Virus record (IMG/VR): IMGVR_UViG_3300017917_001210
Span: 1-47,304 of that record
Reading direction: 5' to 3' (one strand)
From: a virus
DNA: 47,304 nt
Shown here: positions 24,121-30,435 of the stretch, piece by piece
How the letters are laid out: each line of letters begins with the position of its first letter
Numbering within the stretch: position 1 is the first letter of the stretch
The notes under the pieces: generated by a model
What the model was told of the DNA's origin: nothing
Seen by the model: only the letters and a program-made list of their open reading frames with translations
Databases searched by the model: none
Position numbers and translations under genes: made by a program

Positions 24121-24441
24121 ATGAGCACAGATACACCAACCAAGGTACAAAACAATTTAAAAATTGAACCCAAGCTAAACATTCCTGAGCCTCGCATGTT
24201 TAAGGTTATTTTTATCAATGATGAAATTACCACAATGGAGTTCATTATTGAAACATTGAAGAACGTGTTTGACTACGATGAAGAAGATGCAAATGAAATG
24301 ACCATGCGTATTCATCAAGAAGGCGCAGCCATCGTTGCAGTTTATCCATATGAACTAGCGGAACAAAAAGGCATTGAAAGCACAGTACTGGCCCGTAACA
24401 ACGGTTTTCCATTGCAAGTTAAACTAGAACCAGAAGGTTAA
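24121..24441 (+). CDS. clpS: Clp protease adaptor ClpS (106 aa)
   Basis: The core (MFKVIFINDEITTMEFIIETL, then ANEMTMRIHQEGAAIVAVYPYELAE, then ARNNGFPLQVKLE) carries the ND-x-x-TTMEFV-type signature and the late helix and strand of ClpS. ClpS delivers N-end-rule substrates to ClpA/ClpC and blocks other substrates. No clpA is present here, so the phage adaptor would act on the host ClpA-ClpP machine. GAGGAATT precedes the ATG. Confidence 0.93.
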   Translation: MSTDTPTKVQNNLKIEPKLNIPEPRMFKVIFINDEITTMEFIIETLKNVFDYDEEDANEMTMRIHQEGAAIVAVYPYELAEQKGIESTVLARNNGFPLQVKLEPEG

Positions 24442-24443
24442 TC

Positions 24444-24983
24444 ATGGATGTGATGTTAGACATCGAGACACTGAGCACACGCCCTGAAAGCGTGTTGCTT
24501 ACCATTGGTGCGGTAAAGTTTGATCCCTGGGGCGATGATGTTGACACAGACCATGGACTCTACCACAGAGTAAATGTCGACGAGCAACTGGAACTGGGTC
24601 GCCATGTACAAGAAGAAACAGTTCAGTGGTGGGGCAACCAACCAGCTGATGTTTTTGAAGAAGCCATGGGTGAAAGCAACCGTGTGAGTCTAGCACAAAT
24701 GACAGCAGACCTAAATCGCTTTCTAGTAGGTGTAGAAAACATCTGGTGTCAAGGTCCTGCGTTTGACATTGTGATTCTAGAAAATCTGTATCGTCAATTG
24801 ATCAAACCAACACCATGGCAGTTCTGGCAAATTCGTGACAGTCGTACACTGTTTGGTGTACACGGCGATCCACGTGAAAAAGATCGCAAGGCCGCACACA
24901 ACGCACTCATGGACTGTTACTATCAAGCCATTGGTGTACAGCAGATTTACAAGACTGCAAAAATTGCCAAACGCACCTATTGA
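24444..24983 (+). CDS. DEDDh 3'-5' exonuclease, DexA-like (179 aa)
   Basis: The RNase H-like exonuclease set is complete: Asp6 and Glu8 in MLDIETLS, Asp108 in FDIVIL, His152 and Asp157 in HNALMD. The size and the WWGNQP and WCQGPAFD segments match the Rv2179c/DexA family of single-domain exonucleases; T4 DexA is a 3'-5' DNA exonuclease. It begins two bases after clpS. Action on RNA rather than DNA cannot be excluded. Confidence 0.88.
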   Translation: MDVMLDIETLSTRPESVLLTIGAVKFDPWGDDVDTDHGLYHRVNVDEQLELGRHVQEETVQWWGNQPADVFEEAMGESNRVSLAQMTADLNRFLVGVENIWCQGPAFDIVILENLYRQLIKPTPWQFWQIRDSRTLFGVHGDPREKDRKAAHNALMDCYYQAIGVQQIYKTAKIAKRTY

Positions 24984-24994
24984 AGAGAAAACAA

Positions 24995-25204
24995 ATGTCA
25001 GATCCTGTTGAAGAAAAACTAAATGAAATTCTCAGCTTTTTGCGAGTACTAGACATGAAACTCAAGTTTGTTGAAGATGACATACGTGATCTTAAGACTC
25101 AAGAGCTTGCAGAAATCAAAGCCTGTGTGGAAGTACTAGCCGAAGGAAAACTACAAAATATTCAGCAAGAAGCTGCAAAAAATTGGAAAGTGGAGAGATT
25201 GTAA
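24995..25204 (+). CDS. Small coiled-coil protein (69 aa)
   Basis: I chose the ATG at 24995, preceded by GAAGAGAAAACAA. The whole protein is a charged coiled coil (EEKLNEILSFLRVLDMKLKFVEDDIRDL) without membrane segment. Its stop overlaps the next ATG. Function unknown; it may act as an oligomerisation or adaptor factor. Confidence 0.6.
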   Translation: MSDPVEEKLNEILSFLRVLDMKLKFVEDDIRDLKTQELAEIKACVEVLAEGKLQNIQQEAAKNWKVERL

Positions 25205-25560
25205 TGCAAATCGTGTTTGGTGAAGAAGCTGCAAATCAGCTGAAAACAAAATATACCGTACTCAAGTTAGAAGATGTCGATACCGGAAGTGGTATATTGC
25301 ATCCTTACTGTGTGATTCCTGTAGAACAGATTGCAATGCAAATGGCCACATTAGAGCAGGATATTGCACTGCATGACAAGTTTGTTGATGCAATTGGCAA
25401 AAATGATGCCAAACTCTGCGAAAGCCTAGCACCCCACTTGTTAGGAAAATTTGGTGGCGAACTGGATACCTTTTATCAAATCGTAGTGGACAGATGCCAA
25501 TCCACTGGCCAAGCAACACTGGTTCTTCCAGCTGTACCCGAAGACCAAAAAACACCTTAA
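25204..25560 (+). CDS. Conserved phage protein of unknown function (118 aa)
   Basis: The ATG at 25204 shares its A with the TAA of the preceding gene. The N-terminal half is beta-rich (MQIVFGEEAANQLKTKYTVLKLEDV) and the middle is helical. There are two cysteines and no membrane segment. It ends this operon; the next gene lies behind a new leader. I recognise no domain. Confidence 0.6.
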   Translation: MQIVFGEEAANQLKTKYTVLKLEDVDTGSGILHPYCVIPVEQIAMQMATLEQDIALHDKFVDAIGKNDAKLCESLAPHLLGKFGGELDTFYQIVVDRCQSTGQATLVLPAVPEDQKTP

Positions 25561-25579
25561 TATTTCGTACCCAAACGGA

Positions 25580-25585
25580 TAAATA
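25580..25585 (+). promoter_or_regulatory. T4-late-like element and structured leader of the curli-type operon
   Basis: GGATAAATATTAATG at 25578-25592 is followed by an 84-base leader before the CsgF ATG. In the leader GTGGGT (25599-25604) can pair with ACCCAC (25636-25641), while the overlapping GGTGA (25602-25606) can pair with TCACC (25626-25630). The two pairings exclude each other. Confidence 0.5.
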
Positions 25586-25669
25586 TTAATGAGGACAAGT
25601 GGGTGAACCACTCTCATTGATAGCATCACCTACTGACCCACAAACGATAACAATAAAGGGCAGTCAACC

Positions 25670-26119
25670 ATGAAGTTTCTAAGAACAGCAATGGCCGCTG
25701 TTTTACTACCCACTACAGTGTGGGCCGCTCCACTGGCCGATTATTCATTTAAAAGTCCTGCATTCAACGGAGTTGGATACAGTAGTCACGTGCTGACTAT
25801 TGAGAACCAAGAACACACACGTAGAGAAACACTAAGAAAAGATTTACAGGCTGCAATAGACAAAGCAGCAGCAGAAGCCAAGTCCAGTAACTTGAACAAG
25901 TTCTTAAACAACTTGGAATCACGTATCTATGCTCAGATCAGTCAAAACCTAGCAACAGCAATGTTTGCTGATGGTGGCAGCAACACCGGGTCATTGAATT
26001 TTGAAGGTAATACCATATCCTGGACCAAGGATAGCAGTAACGTATATCTAACTGTTACAGACCTAGTGGGTAATGTAACACAAATAACAGTACCATTAGG
26101 GCAATTTCAATTCCAATGA
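25670..26119 (+). CDS. csgF: CsgF-like curli assembly protein (149 aa)
   Basis: A signal peptide (MKFLRTAMAAVLLPTTVWAA) is followed by LADYSFKSPAFNGVGY, which matches the CsgF start (F-x-F-x-NPxFGG) that inserts into the CsgG channel. The middle helix and the final NVYLTVTDLVGNVTQITVPLG also follow the CsgF order. CsgF caps the CsgG pore and helps nucleate the fibre on the cell surface. The stop overlaps the CsgG start (ATGA), so the two are coupled as partners. Confidence 0.85.
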   Translation: MKFLRTAMAAVLLPTTVWAAPLADYSFKSPAFNGVGYSSHVLTIENQEHTRRETLRKDLQAAIDKAAAEAKSSNLNKFLNNLESRIYAQISQNLATAMFADGGSNTGSLNFEGNTISWTKDSSNVYLTVTDLVGNVTQITVPLGQFQFQ

Positions 26120-27363
26120 CAAAACTACTAACAACAATTTTATTAATAGGGTTATTGTCGGGTTGTGCAGTTACCCAAAATGATCGCATGGGCAAAGCTC
26201 CCAAGCCAGTGAACATGCCTGTGATGATGCAGAAAGAATTTGATGCAATTCGTGGCCCAGCCCACGGACAGCCTATTACAGTAGCACTGTATGGATTCAC
26301 AGATAAAACAGGTCAGCGTAGACCACAACAGAACATTGCCAGCCTGAGCACAGCAGTTACTCAAGGATCAGAAACATTCTTGATCAAGGCACTACAAGAC
26401 GTAGGGCAGGGTCGTTGGTTCAAAGTTGTAGAGCGTGTGGGCATTGACGGGTTAACTCGTGAACGCCAGCTGATTAGACAGATGCGCGAAGCCTACGAAG
26501 GATCGAACGCTAAACCTTTGCCGCCAATGACATTTGCTGGAATAATACTCGAAGGCGGTATTGTTGGGTACGATAGCTCAGTTAAATCTGGAGGCATGGC
26601 AGCACGTTGGTTGGGTATTGGGCCACAGACACAGTACAGTGAAGATATTGTTACTGTGAGTATTCGTGCTATCAGTGTAAGCTCAGGCGAAGTGTTGGCA
26701 GCAGTCACAGTACAAAAGACCATTGTGAGTGCAGCAGACAGCGTAGCAGCAATGAAGTTTTTTGACATGGGCACCAAGGCTTTTGAATTTGAAACTGGTA
26801 TGACAGTCAATGAGCCGGGGACATTTGCAGTCAAGAGTACCATTGAAATGGCAGTATTAGAGTTGATTAAAGAAGGTGCAAAGAGAAATGTATGGGCGTT
26901 TGACGCTGCCACACCAGCAGCAAGTCCAGCAATTCCTCCTGCAAAAGAGCAAAAGCCAGAACCGGTTCCTGAGAAAAAAGCAGAACCAGCACCTGTGCCT
27001 GAAGTTAAAAAAGAAAATCCGCCGGCCAAAACAGAACCAGCAGCTAAAGCAGAACCAGCGGTAACGGTTCCTGTTCCTGAGGTTAAACTGGCAATTACCG
27101 AGCAATCAGCAAACCCGCCCGCAGTTGATAAAAAAGAAGTAGACAAACATTTACCAGTGGTATATGTCAAGGGCACAACCTATTTGTATATGAAAAAAGA
27201 TCTTCATAGCAAACGACTGGGCTGGTTATCTACAGGCGTTGAGCTGACTGTGGCGGAAATGGATAATCATTGGGCAACCGTTGTTGACTCCATGGGTAGG
27301 CACGGGTTCGTTAGGAAGGCAGTATTAGTGTCCGAAAAACCTATAATAAGAAAAGGGCATTAG
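26116..27363 (+). CDS. csgG: CsgG-like outer-membrane curli secretion channel with SH3-like tail (415 aa)
   Basis: A lipoprotein signal peptide ends in LLSGC with Cys17 as the lipidated residue. Residues 35-255 carry the CsgG domain (ITVALYGFTDKTGQ, QDVGQGRWFKVVER, GGIVGYDSSVKSGG, GPQTQYSEDIVTVSIRAI), the nonameric pore that exports curli subunits. Unlike the 277-aa E. coli protein, it continues with a Pro/Glu/Lys/Ala-rich linker (about 260-345) and a C-terminal SH3-like domain (about 347-410) with VYVKGTTYLYMKKD and GRHGFVRKAVL. The extra part may bind peptidoglycan. Confidence 0.92.
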   Translation: MTKLLTTILLIGLLSGCAVTQNDRMGKAPKPVNMPVMMQKEFDAIRGPAHGQPITVALYGFTDKTGQRRPQQNIASLSTAVTQGSETFLIKALQDVGQGRWFKVVERVGIDGLTRERQLIRQMREAYEGSNAKPLPPMTFAGIILEGGIVGYDSSVKSGGMAARWLGIGPQTQYSEDIVTVSIRAISVSSGEVLAAVTVQKTIVSAADSVAAMKFFDMGTKAFEFETGMTVNEPGTFAVKSTIEMAVLELIKEGAKRNVWAFDAATPAASPAIPPAKEQKPEPVPEKKAEPAPVPEVKKENPPAKTEPAAKAEPAVTVPVPEVKLAITEQSANPPAVDKKEVDKHLPVVYVKGTTYLYMKKDLHSKRLGWLSTGVELTVAEMDNHWATVVDSMGRHGFVRKAVLVSEKPIIRKGH

Positions 27364-27385
27364 CCGAAAGGAGCAGTAAAATAAA

Positions 27386-28162
27386 ATGAAAATAAAATTT
27401 CTAGCAGCAGTGTTAATGCTAGGGATTACTAATTATATTCAAGCAGGTGACAATAAAGTATATATCGACCAAGTTGGTGATCGTAGCACAATAGCAATAA
27501 CCCAGGATGGGTCTAGTAACTTAGTAAAAGGCGTGGGTACCGCACAGGATACCAATGCTAAAATTCACGGCGATGACGCCGCAGTAACAATAACGCAGAC
27601 AGGAGCAGCCAACCAGCTGGTACTGGGCGTCAATGGTGGTGCCTTGGGCTCTAACAACATAGTTTCCTACACAGTAACAGGTAACTTAGGAAATGCCACT
27701 ATTGACTGTAACAACGCTGATACCGGCAAGTGTAATGCTAACAACATTGGCATCACACAGGTTGGTAACAACTCTTTGGCTACAGTAACCGTTAATGGCG
27801 AAAACAACGTGGTGACTGGTACTACCACTGGTGGTAACAATAACCAGTTGTATTTCAATATCACAGGTGACGGCTTGCATCCAAGCATTGCTATCACAGG
27901 TGGTGGCAACAGCGGCAGTATCACCATGGCGCCAACAGCAGGTATCAATGCCACAGCCACTATGACCATTACTGGTTCTAGCAACAACGTGAGCATTAAC
28001 CAAACAGGCGGAGCCGTGCTTGGACATACTGCACAACTAGGAATCAGTGGCAGCGGTAACACCGTAACAGTTGTTCAGACAGGTACAGCAGGAGACAATT
28101 TGTTTAACTTGACCAGCTCTGGCAGCAGCAATTCTATCACTGTTAATCAAAACACGCAGTAA
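27386..28162 (+). CDS. Secreted curlin-repeat protein, amyloid subunit candidate (258 aa)
   Basis: A signal peptide (to about residue 20, IQA-GDN) is followed by several curlin-like units of the S/N-x-I/V-x-I-x-Q-x-G-x-x-N type, for example NKVYIDQVGDRSTIAITQDG, AAVTITQTGAANQ, NNIGITQVGNNS and NNVSINQTGG. These Gln/Asn ladders form the amyloid beta-rungs in CsgA and CsgB. The ribosome binding site is GAAAGGAG. By position after CsgG it is the likely CsgA- or CsgB-type substrate of the channel. Confidence 0.85.
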   Translation: MKIKFLAAVLMLGITNYIQAGDNKVYIDQVGDRSTIAITQDGSSNLVKGVGTAQDTNAKIHGDDAAVTITQTGAANQLVLGVNGGALGSNNIVSYTVTGNLGNATIDCNNADTGKCNANNIGITQVGNNSLATVTVNGENNVVTGTTTGGNNNQLYFNITGDGLHPSIAITGGGNSGSITMAPTAGINATATMTITGSSNNVSINQTGGAVLGHTAQLGISGSGNTVTVVQTGTAGDNLFNLTSSGSSNSITVNQNTQ

Positions 28163-28174
28163 CCGGGAGAGGAA

Positions 28175-29284
28175 GTGAAACTATGCCGCATCGTCATCTT
28201 AGAACTATCGCTGATATTATTCGCGAGCAGCACACACGCTGGAATAGGAAAGATTACCGATCAAGTAAACACCCCAGCTTCGATACAACGACAGAAAACG
28301 ATGCTGAATGGGACGAAAGGTACAGCCCTGGAGATGCAAGATGCAGTGCGGACTGCCCAGGGAAAAGTTCAGATAACTTTTGATGACGAGACCAAGGTAC
28401 AGATCACTGAAAACAGTAAGTTAGTTATAGATGATTTTGTTTACGATCCTAACAGCAAGAAAGGCGGAAAACTTGCTGTTAATATCGCACTAGGCACAGT
28501 ACGTTATGCCAGTGGACAAATTGCAAAAAACAATCCTCAAGCAGTAGCAGTTAACACTCCTTCAGCCACAATTGGTGTGCGTGGCACAGACTTTACAGCA
28601 GCAGTAGACGAACTAGGACGCAGTACCATTGTGTTGCTGCCCAGCTGTCCAGTCGGTTGGCGCGATATTAAAACAGATTGTAAAACTGGTGAGATCAGTG
28701 TAACCTCAGATGAGGGCACTGTTATCATGAATCAACCCTTTCAAGCAACCACAGTGACCACAAGAGAAACCAGGCCCATGAAACCGGTTATTCTCAAACT
28801 TGATGAGGATCAAATCAACAATCTGTTGATCCTTACTCCAATCAAGGGAGAACCAACCAGAGAAGAACGCATGGACACTCGCAAGGGTTTTTTAGATGTG
28901 GATTTTTTAAAATTTGAAGGACTGGGCAATGCTCTAGAAGCGCAGGATCCTTTCAAATACAGCAAGTTGGATGTTAACTTTTTGGAACGAGAATTCTTGG
29001 TTAACATTCTGGACATGGTAGACGCCATGATCAAAGCACAAATGGATTACCTGGAAAATGCCAATGCCAAGCTACTACCAGACTACGTGGCACTCACAGG
29101 TGTAAGAGCAGTTATTGAAGATCCAATTGTACAGCTATGTCGCGAAGATAACAGCAGCAATGTGGCCTGTGTGCAGGTATTACAGACCAGAGATGTAACC
29201 ATTACGATCATACAAGAACGCATGGAGTTTAAGAATCGTGTGAACGCAGGTGGTATAAGCAATATAACTATTACACAAAACTAA
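28175..29284 (+). CDS. Secreted FecR-domain protein (369 aa)
   Basis: The start is GTG after GGGAGAGG. A signal peptide ends near HAGIG. Residues 30-195 are a FecR-type beta-helix domain (TALEMQDAVRTAQGKVQITF, SKLVIDDFVYDP, VNTPSATIGVRGTDFTAAV). The C-terminal half is charged and helical and the last residues (GGISNITITQN) resemble one curlin rung. There is no N-terminal sigma-regulator region, so this is a secreted structural or adaptor use of FecR, perhaps at the fibre base. Eleven bases separate it from the curlin-repeat gene. Confidence 0.8.
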   Translation: MKLCRIVILELSLILFASSTHAGIGKITDQVNTPASIQRQKTMLNGTKGTALEMQDAVRTAQGKVQITFDDETKVQITENSKLVIDDFVYDPNSKKGGKLAVNIALGTVRYASGQIAKNNPQAVAVNTPSATIGVRGTDFTAAVDELGRSTIVLLPSCPVGWRDIKTDCKTGEISVTSDEGTVIMNQPFQATTVTTRETRPMKPVILKLDEDQINNLLILTPIKGEPTREERMDTRKGFLDVDFLKFEGLGNALEAQDPFKYSKLDVNFLEREFLVNILDMVDAMIKAQMDYLENANAKLLPDYVALTGVRAVIEDPIVQLCREDNSSNVACVQVLQTRDVTITIIQERMEFKNRVNAGGISNITITQN

Positions 29285-29285
29285 T

Positions 29286-29873
29286 ATGAGACTTCCTACA
29301 ATTATTTTCTTCTCGTTGTTTTTACTTGCATGCGGATTGGCATTTGCAGACAATTCAATCACAGTGAATCAAGTGGGCAGTTCTAACACTATTAACATTG
29401 AGCAAGTGGGAACCAAACACAAGGTCACCGTGAACATGGGACAAACAACAGACGTGGACAACACTACGTTGACCATATTACAGCAGGGCACAGGAGCAAA
29501 AACTGCCACAGTTTCTATTCCGTCAGGAATTAACAACAGCGTTAATATACAGCAGGATGGTGCTGGAAATCACTTGGCCAGCATACAGAATTTAAACGGC
29601 TCTGGCAACGGTATAACCGTGAATCAATCAGGTGCAGGCAAACATGAGTTTAATGTGGTAGTAGGTGCAGGCACTACAAACAACGGAAATACTATTACCG
29701 CTACACAAGCAGGCGGTACAGGATCAGACAAGTGGTTTAATGTTTGGTTAAATGGAGCAACAGGAGCAACTGTCAATGTGGTACAGGACAATGCAAACAC
29801 CGCAGATCAAGCCAGCATGAACGTACAGTGCATGCCCGGAACCTGTGGAACATTCGGATACATTAAACACTAG
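29286..29873 (+). CDS. Second curlin-repeat secreted protein (195 aa)
   Basis: A signal peptide ends at LAFADN. The mature part has curlin-type rungs (NSITVNQVGSSNTINIEQVG, NSVNIQQDGAGNHLASIQN, NGITVNQSGAGK, NTITATQAGG). The C-terminus has a CMPGTC pair and ends FGYIKH, which could be a disulphide-closed cap. With the first curlin-repeat protein it makes a two-subunit set like CsgA/CsgB, but I cannot tell nucleator from major subunit. It follows the FecR gene by one base. Confidence 0.85.
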   Translation: MRLPTIIFFSLFLLACGLAFADNSITVNQVGSSNTINIEQVGTKHKVTVNMGQTTDVDNTTLTILQQGTGAKTATVSIPSGINNSVNIQQDGAGNHLASIQNLNGSGNGITVNQSGAGKHEFNVVVGAGTTNNGNTITATQAGGTGSDKWFNVWLNGATGATVNVVQDNANTADQASMNVQCMPGTCGTFGYIKH

Positions 29874-29874
29874 G

Positions 29875-29880
29875 TAAATA
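29875..29880 (+). promoter_or_regulatory. Possible TAAATA element before the small secreted protein
   Basis: TAGGTAAATATTTTTATG places the element only five bases before the ATG, so a transcript from it would be leaderless. No Shine-Dalgarno sequence is present. Confidence 0.3.
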
Positions 29881-29885
29881 TTTTT

Positions 29886-30215
29886 ATGAAAAAACTAGCC
29901 ATGGCTGCTATCCTACTAGCACTGGTATCACAGGGTTATGCTCGAGACAAAACAATACAAGTTACCTGTGGCACCAAGGAAGAATGGGTAATGACAGCCA
30001 ACAAATATGGCGAAGAATTGGTTATTGCGGCTCCCGCACCAAACAGAGAAACCATAGTGAGTCTATGGGTAAACTTTGCCACAGGGTCATCCAGCTGGGT
30101 AACTCATGTGGTAGCAACAGACGAATGGTGTATGACAGGCATAGGGGAGAAATTGCTAATACCAAAAGACAGTCCGTTGAATAATTTAACAGGAACAAGA
30201 GTAATATACAAATAA
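29886..30215 (+). CDS. Small secreted protein of the curli-type locus (109 aa)
   Basis: A signal peptide (MKKLAMAAILLALVSQGYA) is followed by a 90-residue beta-rich mature domain with two cysteines (VTCGTKEEW and EWCMTG) that could form a disulphide. The size and single beta-sandwich look recall periplasmic curli accessory proteins such as CsgC or CsgE, but no diagnostic motif supports either. It is the last gene before the operon terminator. Confidence 0.6.
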   Translation: MKKLAMAAILLALVSQGYARDKTIQVTCGTKEEWVMTANKYGEELVIAAPAPNRETIVSLWVNFATGSSSWVTHVVATDEWCMTGIGEKLLIPKDSPLNNLTGTRVIYK

Positions 30216-30237
30216 CCTCGCTAGTCGAGGTTTTTTT
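30214..30237 (+). terminator. Rho-independent terminator of the curli-type operon
   Basis: A 7-bp stem AACCTCG / CGAGGTT with loop CTAGT is followed by a run of T. It overlaps the last codon of the small secreted protein. Confidence 0.9.
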
Positions 30238-30257
30238 ACGACTAGAAGGAGAACGTC

Positions 30258-30341
30258 ATGAGTTGGTTCAATCATAGACCTACAAGAAATCCACCAGCCC
30301 CACCACCAACACACCCGCCATCTAGATGTAAGCACAGATAA
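30258..30341 (+). CDS. Proline-rich microprotein (27 aa)
   Basis: A strong AGAAGGAGAACGTC precedes the ATG. The 27 codons read MSWFNHRP, then a Pro/Thr/His-rich stretch, then SRCKHR. Phage genomes often carry tiny proteins that begin MSWF and continue with prolines, so I think it is real, but it is too short to be sure. It lies alone between a terminator and the next leader. Confidence 0.5.
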   Translation: MSWFNHRPTRNPPAPPPTHPPSRCKHR

Positions 30342-30360
30342 TTTTTTTGGTAGGTAGTCG

Positions 30361-30366
30361 TAAATA
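30361..30366 (+). promoter_or_regulatory. T4-late-like element upstream of the autotransporter
   Basis: AGTCGTAAATATCTAAG lies 69 bases before the ATG at 30436. The A-rich leader that follows ends in a strong site (AGAAGGAGCTAAAAATC). Confidence 0.5.
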
Positions 30367-30435
30367 TCTAAGTAGAACCCTAGGCAGTTAAAAAAATAAA
30401 AATAAAGGGACTACACTTAGAAGGAGCTAAAAATC

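Noticed and set aside
29886-30215. Calling the small secreted protein CsgC or CsgE
   Set aside because: Size and signal peptide fit, but I see no diagnostic motif of either family.
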